In this document: positions 1 to 11,100 of the stretch, piece by piece
Layout of the letters: each line of letters begins with the position of its first letter
Position numbering within the stretch: the first letter of the stretch is position 1
Position numbers and translations under genes: made by a program
Assembly (NCBI GenBank): GCA_028023455.1
Contig: JAQFVV010012511.1
Coordinates: 3,410,165 to 3,474,164, forward strand
Direction of reading: 5' to 3'
Source of the DNA: Epiperipatus broadwayi
Lineage: Eukaryota > Onychophora > Udeonychophora > Euonychophora > Peripatidae
DNA: 64,000 nt
The notes under the pieces: model-generated
The model's input: the letters and a program-made list of their open reading frames with translations, nothing else
The model's database searches: none
Told to the model about the DNA's origin: nothing

Positions 1-443
1 GTTTGATATAATTCTTGGGTTGTGTAGAATCTTTTTGAAAGAAAATTTGCCATCTCTGCCAGCAGGGGTTATGTAAATTGGTTGAGATGTATAAAAACAA
101 ACCTTGGAATGTCATATATGCTTGGATGTTATGAATCTTTCATTGTTCTAAATTTTAAAGCTATGTCACTTGGACTAAATAGATCTGAATCTTCAGGATC
201 TCCGAGGAAGAAGGGAGAAGACTGGTATAATATTGTCTTTTTTAGTTTTTGCTTATAATGATTAGTTATTAATTGCAACATATTGTCTCCAGTTGTGGTT
301 GAGCCTTTGATTATTATAGCTTAAGGAACTTGTGTTTTCAGTGGGCAGCTTAATACCTGTTTTATGCATTTTATTCATGTGTGAGTGTTAGATAGTAATA
401 CATTACTTTTTTTTATTATTGATATATACTCTTTAAGTGTTTT
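1..443. other. Intron/upstream sequence, nothing recognised
   Basis: AT-rich sequence upstream of the first visible OPA1 exon. I see no OPA1 exon, RNA gene or mobile element here. Confidence 0.5.
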
Positions 444-826
444 CCTGAAGGTTTGTGATGATGGTGTCTTAGTTGTATTTATATATTGGACTATTTCCAC
501 CATCTAATATTAGTATTGAATGAATGTCTTTAGAAAAATTTAACTTTATTTAAATATTTCAAATACATTCAACCGTTAGTAATAACACATGAAACAGTTT
601 AGTATATTCACAATGTTTCGAGAGGTATTATTTTCTCCCCTTTTTCAGGTGCTGCTGGCCTGAAGAAGAGGGGGGAGAATAATACCTCTCAAAATGTTGT
701 GCACATATTAACCAGTTTGATGTGCTATTACTAATGGTTGAATGTATTTGGAATATTTAAATAAAGTTAAATTTTTCTAAAGACATTCAATATTCATATT
801 AGATGATGGAAATAGTCCAATATATA
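444..826. repeat. Palindromic retroposon, copy 1 (no tRNA-like core)
   Basis: Arms at about 483-650 and 658-825 are imperfect inverted copies, including ttggactatttcca versus its complement near 806-820. The centre holds cctgaagaag at about 658 and the partner motif gtttcgag at about 617. The tail ctgaaggtttgtgatgatgg (445-464) lies only on the left. Imperfect direct repeats, tactctttaagtgtttt on the left (426-442) and tactttttaagtgttt on the right (828-843), flank it like a target-site duplication. The same family occurs at 20913, 24487 and 48856. Confidence 0.75.
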
Positions 827-1055
827 GATACTTTTTAAGTGTTTCCAATATTGCCTGGTTTAATTTGCACAATGATTTTATATATGTATTATTTATTGTC
901 TTTTGATGAGGTTCATTGAAATTGAGTAATCTTTTTATGGAGTTTATCTGAGAATAATAAGAATTTTGTTGGTGAAGAGGTGGTCTAATATTATAATTTA
1001 TTGTGTGGGATAAGATATTTAAAAATGCAGATCATCCTTGTACTGGATCTAAGGT

Positions 1056-1735
1056 TCAATGTTGCAGTTTGTACATCTGAATATATGTTATTGAAAATAC
1101 AAATTCTGGGAATGTTGCTGGAAAGAATACTTTTATTGGTCTACCTATTGCCCTATTAAAAATTTTGCTTAGATTTAGGTCTAAATCACCTACAATTGCA
1201 GAGTGATCAGATAAGGGTGAGGAGTGGAGTGAGATGTGTGCATGCTGATCGAAGACAAGTGAGTAAAGCACTAGATCGATTAGGGATGAAAATCTGCCAT
1301 TATTGAAAGATATTGTATTGGTGGTAAATAGTTTTCTCTGCACATTAGTAGAAAGAAAAATCTGTGTATCCATTTAGAAACAAATGTTTGGCATGTCATA
1401 TTGAAATCTCCTAGATGCGCTGGTTGTGAAGAGGAAGCAAACACTGATATTTAATATTAATAGTATCCTGTTTATTATAGTTGGATGTGGTGCAACATAT
1501 ACATAGATTATGTTTATTGTAATTTCTGTATGCTATAATGAAACTCAGGAGATTGATATCTAGATACAGTATTTTAAATGCTGTTAATGAACAATTTTTT
1601 GCAATTATTATTACAGTATTTCCAGAAGGTGATGATGAAGATTTTGAAATAATTAAGTATCTATGTCTACCAAAGTATGCCATTGGATTAATTTGTGAGC
1701 TATTGTATATTTTAATGTCTAGAAGTCCCAGCACT
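1056..1735 (-). mobile_element. Non-LTR retrotransposon relic, AP-endonuclease domain
   Basis: On the - strand, two open segments in different frames form an APE-like endonuclease of the kind that nicks target DNA for LINE insertion. In order from 1735 downwards I see a strand with GNTVIIIAKNC (sheet before the catalytic Glu/Asp segment), LGDFNM at about 1390-1410 (the conserved GDFN motif), and SDHSAIVGD at about 1190-1215 (the catalytic SDH motif). No reverse transcriptase follows below 1056, where the palindromic repeat lies. It is a frameshifted fragment with no sign of activity. It does not join the RT relic at 3000-5480, because the order on the - strand is wrong. Confidence 0.72.
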
Positions 1736-2328
1736 TGTAAGTTTACAATATTTATTTATCTTGACAATTGAAAGATCTTTTTGAATTTTAAATAAAATTT
1801 TTAAAAAAGATTTGGTAGTATTTTTAATGGAAAGAATAATCTCTTTAACAAAAAAAAATCCTTCAATTCTCTAAATGAAATTTTCATTTATTTAAAATAT
1901 AATAATAATAATCTTTTAAAGAATGCAAAACTTTTATAGTATTAGTATTGTTTTGATTTTCAATTTATTATTTCTAAATGAAATAGATGAACAGATTATC
2001 TTTGTGTTTATGCGTGGGTATGTTACTCTAATAAATAATAAGATTGAAAAACAAACTTGCAGTATCTGAATGATTTATTTATTTTTCTCCTTTTATCATC
2101 TTTGCATTTTATAGAGGTATAAAAAAATTCTACCTAGTCATATTTGGGAATCATCCCATTTATTTACACATATATTTTTATGTATTATAACTTCATTTAA
2201 AAAAACATTCTTAACTTTTTCCTCTTATCTGGCTGAATATAAAGATATGTAGATAACAAGTTCTCAAAAGAAATGAATTATTGAAAATTCAGATTGTTAT
2301 AGTAAAAGTTTGTATTGTATGTGTGATA
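1736..2328. other. AT-rich spacer, nothing recognised
   Basis: Simple A/T runs and short ATA repeats. No coding trace or structured element is seen. Confidence 0.5.
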
Positions 2329-2336
2329 TCTTAGAT
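2329..2336. repeat. 8-bp target-site duplication of hAT MITE (left)
   Basis: TCTTAGAT directly abuts the left inverted repeat and recurs exactly at 2636-2643. Confidence 0.9.
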
Positions 2337-2635
2337 CAGGGGTCCCCAACCTTTGGTAGTTGGATATTGTTAATAATATACATAACGTATAAAAAAAAAT
2401 TTATTTCAAAAATAAAATTTTAACATATAATTAACGTTTATATTTTTACACTGTAAAAGTATAGTATGCCCTACAATTTGATTACAATATAATACAATAA
2501 TTTATAAGAAATTTAAAAAATTAAATTTATTTGTATCAGATAAATAATTTTTTATCGTTTTCAGATAGCGGCAGGCACACGTAAAATGGTCTGCAGGCGC
2601 CATGGTGCCCATGGGCATAGGGTCAGGGACCCCTA
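2337..2635. mobile_element. hAT-type non-autonomous DNA transposon (MITE)
   Basis: The left end CAGGGGTCCCCAACC (2337-2351) and the right end, which reads TAGGGGTCCCTGACC inward from 2635 on the complement, form short imperfect terminal inverted repeats of the hAT/Charlie type. An exact 8-bp duplication TCTTAGAT flanks it (2329-2336 and 2636-2643), as hAT insertion predicts. At 299 bp it has no coding capacity. The GC-rich right end (cgccatggtgcccatggg) stands out from the surroundings. Confidence 0.9.
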
Positions 2636-2999
2636 TCTTAGATATACTTACTTTCTGTTTCCACCACACACACTATTAACTCATGAATAAAGACATTAAA
2701 AAATGCAAATAACTTCCAAGATGATTTCTGGCTAAATGAATACTTTCAGTTAGCCCAGGTCATAATCTTTTACATGTTTTCATTATTTTTGTTCAGTGTT
2801 TATCAATATTTAATTACTATACTTAATGTAATTTTTATCTATTAATTTAGTATATGATTTTTTTTTTTACAAATCTTATTTATTTAATAGAATATTGTAA
2901 AGAAACTTTAGAGATTTTTATTAGGGGATTGATTAGATAAATGGCTGTTAAATTTCATTTTATGAAATAGATGATTAGAATGATCATGGGTTATTTTGA

Positions 3000-5480
3000 A
3001 TCTGTTGATGAAACTCCAAGAAAGGGCAAATCTATCTAGCTTTATTGTCAGGTCTGGAAAAAGAAATTTGTTAGGAACATTATAAGTCTTTCATTTTTTA
3101 CATTAAAATCTTCGATTATATATTCTTGATTGAACAACCAAAAGGAGGATTTTGATTTGAGATGAGTCTTAGGTAGTGGAACTATATCTTAAGTTATTGG
3201 CAAATCAGATCTTAATAGCTTTTGTATATTTTTTTTGTGAGAGAACTTATTTTCTGATATCTGGCAGAGAAATCTATGATAGACTAAAAAATAATTGCAA
3301 AGAAATAAATTTCATTATGCCATTAATATTTTTCCTGGCAATATTTACATGAGTATTCAGAAATGCGGCATGATAAATTTTTTTTCCAAACAGGGACACA
3401 GTCTTCATTAGCAGAATATGCTAATACTAAGGAAACTATTTGCATTATAATTTGAAGTAGTGCTAGACAGCTTTCATGGAGTGATTTCTAAAAATTAGTT
3501 TTGATCTAACTTTATTCTCAAGATCTTATCACTTTTATTATACTATTTGTACTATTGAATGCTTTGACAGAAAAGCTAAATTTCTATTCAACACTTTTAT
3601 TAACTGAGCATGCTTTCAACTACGTAGCTCAGATTCATAGTGCTCATAATTTGTGGGAGACTCAAAGTTACTTCTAAATACCATGAGGTTTGGGTTTCAG
3701 TTATATTTTCCTATTGTTTAAAGGAAAAGTTGGACATATTGTTTTCTTTGGATTAAAAATAAAACTTTAATAATTTTCAATCTTAATAATTTTCAAACTT
3801 TTCATATTCTTATTGAGAGATTTTTCTATTTCAAAGGATCTCTTTTAAGAAATCAAAGCAATATTATCAGCATAAATGAATTTTCTGCAGTCTGGTTATG
3901 GAAGATCATCGATGATTAGATTAAATAAAGTAATTCAAAGAATTGAATCCTGTAGTAAACCATTTTGTAAACTTTTTTATTTGCTATCATTATAATTTAA
4001 TGTCATTTTAGTATTTCTGTTGGAGGGCATTTTTTATTTTTCCCAGCAGAATCATAAACTAAAGCAATAAAGACAGCATCAGTTTAGCACCAGTATTTAA
4101 TTTATTTTGAAAAAATTTTTTTTAGTATGAATGATAAAAGATAAAATTTGTTTACAGCAACTTTTTCCTGACATAAACTTAGTCTGTTCTATAGGTAAAT
4201 GGCACTCATTTTTAGCTAATTTTTTGTTCATTTGATTCTTTCAAAAATTTTGTAGGGATACATAATAATGATATTGGATGATAATTTTTTTGTATTACAG
4301 TTGGGTGTATTTGATTCTAAGACTGCTATAGTTTTACTTTTATGCCAAATCTTTTGGAATAGTTTTACTGAATTGTTATGTCAATCAGGTTTTGACTTTA
4401 GTTGCTAATTTTTTAAAGAAATTCTAGAAATATACTATGTACTCCTGGAGTCTTTCCTGATTTAAGTTGCTCTAGAGAACATTCAAGTTTATCATCATAT
4501 ACTAATTTTATCAGATTGATATTAGAGGAATGTTGTGAAAGAGAAGGTTGGAGTAGCAATAGTAGTTTTTTTAGAGATACTTTTTACATTTAGCAAGCTT
4601 ATATAAAAATAGCCAAACCTACAACTAAGTCTTGTGTAGTTTTACTTTTCAATGGTTTCTCTCTTTTTTTCTTTTCTGTCATCATCCAATGATTTTTTAT
4701 AAGTTTATTAGAAATTTCTGGATTTTTAGTAGACAAAAATTGGTTATTAAAGAGTATTGATGATTTAATTCCAACTTGGAATGAATTGTTTTCAGTATCC
4801 ATGAGGGCTGGACTCTTTGACAGTTATTGTTATGAATTTGTTAAATCTATTATAGAAAGAGTGAATTTGAAAGATTATATTAATATTGTAGTCAAAATAT
4901 CAGATATATTAAATCTAGTCTAGTTTTCCTTCAATTCCATTCCAGAACAGTATATTCTCAATTATAGGAATTGGGAATCTGGGTGAATGCTTAGATTTAG
5001 TTTATGTTGGATATATTGGAAATGATCCAATATCAATAGTTTAACAGATATTGACAAACTATTCTTTGTTGAAATGAAATGTAAATCAGGAATTGGTTCT
5101 GTTTTTATTTGGCTGGACAGAGTATTTCTCCTTGCTTGGCATATTGTTAAGTAAGTGCATGTTGTTTAAATATATCTATTCTAAAAATTGACAGTTTGCT
5201 TGGTCCTCATTTACATATCCCCAAAGATTACTATGAGAATTGGAAATCTCTATAAATACAAAAGTTGTAGGAATACAGTATCCGGAAGATGATGGTAGGA
5301 CCAATTTGTTTTGAAATGTTTGTAAATATGGCATAGTAATTGCAATATCATTTGAACTATCCTCAATAGAAGTTGTTTATTTTACAAGATAATTTGAAAT
5401 GAAAGTAAGTCATATTATGATTGTTTCTGTATGCAGTTTCTTGATAGAAGAAGTAAATGCTTCAACTTATTGTTACAATA
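3000..5480 (-). mobile_element. Non-LTR retrotransposon relic with reverse transcriptase (Jockey/CR1-like)
   Basis: Read on the - strand from 5480 down, this is a decayed LINE ORF2. The linker after the endonuclease is near 4600-4800 (NHWMMTEKKKRE). The first RT block follows near 4460 (LKSGKTPG, the usual K.GKAPG), then YHPISLLCIPTKFLKE near 4250 (the YRPISLL motif). The catalytic region near 3840-3960 reads LFNLIIDDLP followed by FIYADNIALIS, where the usual YADD has become YADN. Stops and frameshifts are frequent, and the thumb region decays toward 3000. RT would copy element RNA at the nicked target. The family name is inferred from these motifs only. Confidence 0.8.
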
Positions 5481-5911
5481 GTTTTTAAATGGAATATACT
5501 TGAGGGTTAGTTTTATATTATCAGTGTTAAAGTTAATAATGCTAACAGAAAAAAAAAATTGAATTATTTTTTATTATAGGAATCTGAACATATTCACATA
5601 ATCAAATCATTTTAAACTATTTATAATAAAATTTCTTCTAATAGAAGATTAAAATATTGAAATATTTACATTTAAAGTTTATGAAATCTCTGGTTATATT
5701 CTCTGTTAGTAGAAAGGTTAATTAATATTATATTAGAATCTCCAATTAAAATATCGATTTATTAAATAAGTATTAATTACAATAAATTTTAATAAAGTTT
5801 AATTCATTTGCTTGTATTTCTGTTTTACTGAATCATTTATCTGTATTTTTTTTATTTTTATACTTATGTTACTTAATTCTAAGGAATAAACTTCTTTATG
5901 TTGTTTATCTT
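5481..5911. other. AT-rich spacer, nothing recognised
   Basis: No coding trace or inverted structure apart from simple A/T runs. Confidence 0.45.
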
Positions 5912-6102
5912 ATAATTAATAAAATATAATATAAATCTTTATTATATTATAACAACAACTTATAAATACATCACATAATAATTATATATAAAAAAGCCTT
6001 TTTCGGTAATACTAAATTTTTACCCTTTTCAATATCTCTTAATAATACCAACACGTATATTACGTACATAGCGACATCTACCGACATTTCCTATAATTCA
6101 TT
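5912..6102. repeat. Left inverted terminal repeat of Penelope-like element
   Basis: Complementary over about 190 bases, with few mismatches, to 7850-8040. The innermost part pairs aattcatt with aatgaatt. Confidence 0.85.
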
Positions 6103-6109
6103 ATACTTA

Positions 6110-7820
6110 TTGAACAAACAATTAGGAAACATTAAATGTTCACAAAGGGAATATAAATATAAAAGAACTACTAAAGAAATAAGAAATATATGTAGAAAAG
6201 AGAATATAGTGTTATGTAAAGAAGATAAAGGTAGTAGATTCATAATAATGTATTCTAAAGATTATATAGATAAAATAGAAAATGAGATAAAAAAAGGATA
6301 TATAAAATTATTTAAAGATCCTACTAATGATATAAAAAGGAAATATATAGAAATATTACACAAAATAGAAGGGAAAGAAATTATTGATAAAAATAAATAT
6401 GGATTTTTGTATCCATCACTATATGAAAATCCATATGTATTTACTAAAGTAAAAACACAAAAAGAGGATAATCCATTAAGTTTATTATTTAACTTTACAA
6501 ATTTTATTTTACAGAAATTTTGTAGATATGTGAATAAATGGATTGCAAATATTATGGGGTATGGGGAATTTTGTATTAAAAATACTGATGAAATTGTAGA
6601 TAAGTTAAATATAATAAAAATGAATAGAAATCAAAGTATTTTTGTAATGGATATAGAGATGTATCCAAGTATACCTCGAGAAGAAAGTATTAAAATAGTA
6701 ATACAAAAATTAAAAATGTATATACAGGATGTGGGGTTAAATTTAATAAATAATAGTTTATATTTTAAATATAAAGATGAATATTGGGATATAAATAAGG
6801 GTTAGGTTACGGGATGTGCAATAAGTGGGTTAATGGCATCTGTATTTATAAATGAAATGGAATTACATATTGTCAAGAATAGAATATTAAATAAATAAAA
6901 GTGTATTTTAGATATGTAGATGATATTTTAGTAATAGGAAATAAAGGAGTTATAAAAAATATAAATAATGAATTTAATAATAATAGAAATAATATAAAGT
7001 TTACGATAAAAGAAATAGATAATAAAATAAAATATTTAGATATAGAAATAAAGATAAACAATAATATGATTGTATTAAATCATTTTATTAAAGAAAATAA
7101 AATAAGGAAAATAATTTATAGGGATTCACAACAAGCATGGATGCAAAAGATGGCAGTAATTAAGAATTTTAAAATTAAAAATGATAGTTATAATACAGAT
7201 AAAAAAACTGCTGAAGTACAAAAAGAACAATTTATTAAATTATATTCTAGTTATGGATATAATCCTAGAAATATTAGGAATATATTATAATAAAAATAAT
7301 ATTAGAGGGAATAAAATATTAAATAATATAAAATGGATTAAAATTGCATATATACCTAAAATTTATGATATATTAACTAAAAATAAAAATTATATGGATA
7401 AAAATATAAAAATAGGATGGTCTAATAGTAAAAATCTAGATATATTAATAGGAAATTATAAAATTAAAGATGATATGAAATATATAAAGGGAACAGTATA
7501 TAAAATTACTTGCGGGATATGTAAAATGGTTTGCTGTGGACAAACATCAAGACAATTGGAGCAAAGGGCAGAAGAACAATAGTGCTATTGAAGGGAGGGA
7601 TGATGGATCTGCATTGTATGTTCGTTGTTTAAAGTTTGGACTTGAAGTGGATTGTATTAAAAACATAAGACCATTAAATTATATAAAGGAAATAAATAGA
7701 AGGAAAATATATGAAACAAATTATATAAAATATAATATAAATACATGTATGAACATTTACAAAAAGTCAATTGATTTAACGAATGATTGCGTAATGGATA
7801 AAGGATGGAAAGTAATATAA
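6110..7820 (+). pseudogene. Penelope-like reverse transcriptase plus GIY-YIG endonuclease (broken)
   Basis: Residues before 6805 hold the RT fingers, with VFTKVKTQKE and the motif FVMDIEMYPSIP, whose catalytic Asp is kept. After an in-frame stop near 6803, TGCAISGLMASVFINEMEL follows (motif with GS..SG). The palm motif FRYVDDILV is at 6907-6933 in another frame. Further frameshifts near 6890, 7270 and 7550 lead to a GIY-YIG remnant, VYKITCGICKMVCCGQTSR (about 7497-7553), where GIY has become VYK and YIG has become CCG. At least one stop and three frameshifts make it dead. The composition is extremely A-rich, unlike the OPA1 exons. Confidence 0.85.
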
Positions 7821-7849
7821 AGGAGATATATAAATAAATTGATGGAAAT

Positions 7850-8040
7850 AATGAATTGTAGGAAATATCAGTAGAAGTCGCTATGTACGTAATATATGTG
7901 TTGGTATTAGTAAGAGATATTGAAAAGGGTAAAAATTTAATATTATCGAAAAAGGCTTTTTTTATATATAATATTATGTGATGTATTTATAAGTTGTTCT
8001 TATAATATAATAAAGATTTATATTATATTTTATTGATTAT
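7850..8040. repeat. Right inverted terminal repeat of Penelope-like element
   Basis: Inverted partner of 5912-6102. It ends within 49 bases of the OPA1 exon A acceptor. Confidence 0.85.
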
Positions 8041-8088
8041 ACTTATATTGAGTTTGTAATTATTCTTGTCCTTTATAAATTATTTCAG

Positions 8089-8153
8089 CAACAAGATTTA
8101 ATTTAGAAACAGAATGGAAGAATAATTTTCCAAGAATTCGAGAATTAGATCGG
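8089..8153 (+). CDS. OPA1: OPA1 exon A (first exon in window)
   Basis: The acceptor tatttcag precedes 8089 and the donor gtatga follows 8153. The exon opens with two bases of a split codon, then reads [21 protein letters not shown], the best conserved stalk block of OPA1. The preceding exon is not visible in 1-8088, so the upstream intron is longer than 8 kb. Confidence 0.95.
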
Positions 8154-11100
8154 GTATGAATTTTTATTCCTTTTTTCATTTTTTTTTAGTTTTTGCTGTA
8201 TGCATCACAGCACATTTTTATTCTCTAGTATTGAAATGATTAGTTTTTTTTTTTTAATTTAAGTTTTGAAAAATTGTAATATAATCCAAAATAAATATTA
8301 ATTGGGGAAAAGTGAAGTATAATATAATACACACTGCTGTCATCTAATTTTTCATAAGTTTATTTTATTTAGCTTTAAATATATAATGACACTTCACTGT
8401 TTGTTCTCTTTCTACCATTTTTTCACATTTTCCATCTGCTTTTTTTTTGGTCCTGAAATCGACATTCTAGAAATAATATTATTTTATCTATATCTATCAT
8501 ATCATGAACTGCCATTTTATCATATTAATAAAATGCCAATATAATTTGTGCATGGATTTGAATCCATGTACAAATATTATTACTATATAATAAAAAGATT
8601 TTCATGGACTTCTAGATGTAAATATTGAAATTTTAGTGAAATTTTCCACCTCTGTTTTTTAAATAGAGTTCAGCTTAATATATAAATATACAATTATATA
8701 TATGATGTATAATATATACATATACTGATATGAATATACAATTATGTATACACATAAATATATGATATAGTTTGGTTTACTTATTATTAAATAACATTCT
8801 CATAATCATGTTTTTTTATAAATTTTAATATAAATAATAAATTAATATATATATACATAATAATCTTATAATTTTTCAAAAATATTTTTATGATTTTATT
8901 ACTTACAAATTACTTTCAATTTCTTTTGCTTTTACATCCTACTTTAGAATATATATATATAAAGTCTTAATGTTAAAATATACTCAATTGATGTTTGTTT
9001 ATACTTTTTTAAAAAAAAGTCGACTACAATAACATTCTTTTTTATTTTTATTTTATCTATGTAATATTTTAATTGGCTTAAATTAGCATGTGGCAGATTT
9101 TCAGTTAAATTAGATATTAATATTATGTTAATTAATGGAAAAAGTAGAGAAAAAATCCTGAAAGGATATATGTCACCATTACCAAAATCTTAAATTGACT
9201 CAAGTTGACTTCATACTTTGAATTGAAGCAAATGCTGAGATTTTTTTTTTTTTACAATGTATATTTACACAATAAAATACAGTATTATATTTAATCATTA
9301 CAATTAATATTAACATTGATTTTTTAAGCATATGTAATTACTATGATATTATAATTAATTATTTATAGTGCATACATGTATCCTTATATTTTACAAATAA
9401 TAAGTAGGGAATGTTTAGAATTATAAAATCTGAATTATATTTTACATGTATTTAGTGACTAACTATTAAATTGCTTTATTTTAATTTTTAATGGGTTTCC
9501 GGTATTATCATTTTTGAGTATCTATTGTTTATTTTTCCATTTCTCTTGAAAAATGATATATCCGAATTATCACTAATATTTTTAAATGAAATATATATAT
9601 ACAAGATATTCTCAATGGTATTTTTCTAATTGATTATCATATAATGTGATGTACTTTCTCATATATAGCTATCTACAGAAAGATTGCTAGCTACTACAAA
9701 TTAGTGAATAAATAAATGTATTTATTCACTAATATTAGCATTTTTTTGTTTAATTCTGTAAGTATCTTCTTTTTTTAAAATTTTATTTCTAATTTTGTTA
9801 TTTTTATTTTCAGTAATCATATTTTTTTCTTTTTTTATATTATTATTAATAGGTGCCACGAATAAGTGTTACTTTTTGGTGATCATATAAATAGAATTAT
9901 TTTAGAATAACCTATTATCATTATTATGATAATGGACTCCATCTATATCATTGCAAGTTATTCTCTTCATCTTCTATCATCAAGCTCTCTGAATATTCTA
10001 CATTTTTTAATAAATTAGACCATTTCATAATATGACTAAAATAAAATGATTTTAATATATTTGTGAGTGTTTCAAGCAAAACTTTTAGATTTAGTCTGGT
10101 CAAATATTCACTTGTTTATCTGTAAGTGACAATTATATTATTACTTATACAAAAATGTGATTCATCTAATCTTTTTGGTCATTTCTTCATATGTTTCTCA
10201 GTTTCTAAACTTCTACTTTTGCCTTTATCTTAAATTTTAATCTTGCTTTGATTTTATACCACTTTCTTTCACTATACGTCTTTATAATATTTTATTTTTT
10301 CACATAATATCTTTGTATTTATCCTATCTTTGTTTCATTTATTGCTGCCATTTAAATGTAAATACAATCAGTACCTTTAACCTTCAGAATAAAAAGAAGA
10401 ATTTGGATTTTTTTATTTTTATGTTATCTAGTAGTTTATGATATTTTTTTAATTGGAAATATCTTTATAGACAGTTATTTTTTTAACATTTTCATAACCT
10501 TCTATGCAATTTAGTATCGTGATAATGTGATGGATGCAGAATTAAATATTCCTAGATTCAAGTATAATTTATAACTTTGTTGCTTGAACATAATTGTTAT
10601 TACATATATTAACCATTCATAAACATGTATTTTTATATATTTTTTAACATTGAAATTGAGATTATTTGATAAAAATCTTTTGTTATTATAATTTTTTGTA
10701 CATGTGTATGATTTTATTTTTAGGATGAATTATTTGAAAAAGCAAGAGCAGAAGTCCTTGATGAAATTATAAATCTTAGCCAAATCACATCTCAGACATG
10801 GTATGATATATTTCATAATTAAATATTAGATAATGAGCATAAAAATAAGTGTTTATACTAGCTTTATTAAAATTCATATAATAGTTCTAAAATTAAGATG
10901 TTAGAATAAATTATATTAAAAGAGTGATAAAAAATGTCAAACTTCTACCAATGATTAAAAGTGTTTTCTGTCACTTGGTGTTAGCACTTTGTTGCCTAGT
11001 TACTGGACTTATTTTTGGCAGAAAACTTAACTGCATTATATTTTTATACTACTTTTTGTGTTTTAATTTACCATTTCTATTTTCTGTTTTTGCCCTTGCA

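Larger units (their letters stand above)
5912..8040 (+). mobile_element. Penelope-like element with 191-bp inverted terminal repeats
   Basis: The body between 6110 and 7820 encodes a Penelope-like reverse transcriptase followed by a GIY-YIG endonuclease relic. The two ends (5912-6102 and 7850-8040) are nearly perfect inverted copies, including tagcgacatc near 6070 against its complement near 7875 and aaaaagcctttttcg near 5992 against cgaaaaaggcttttttt near 7949. Penelope elements normally carry terminal repeats in direct or complex orientation, so a clean inverted pair is notable. It ends about 50 bases upstream of OPA1 exon A, so the splice acceptor lies just outside it. No target duplication was found. 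Confidence 0.85.

Noticed and set aside
1538-1771. 77-codon + strand open frame
   Set aside because: It is the complement of the LINE endonuclease relic and has no domain of its own.
5905-8045. Target-site duplication of the first Penelope element
   Set aside because: Only a CTTAT pentamer near both ends, not abutting them symmetrically; could be chance in AT-rich sequence.
1-8088. Upstream OPA1 exon encoding the end of the GTPase/stalk junction
   Set aside because: Searched by eye for the expected residues before FKATRF with flanking splice sites; none found.
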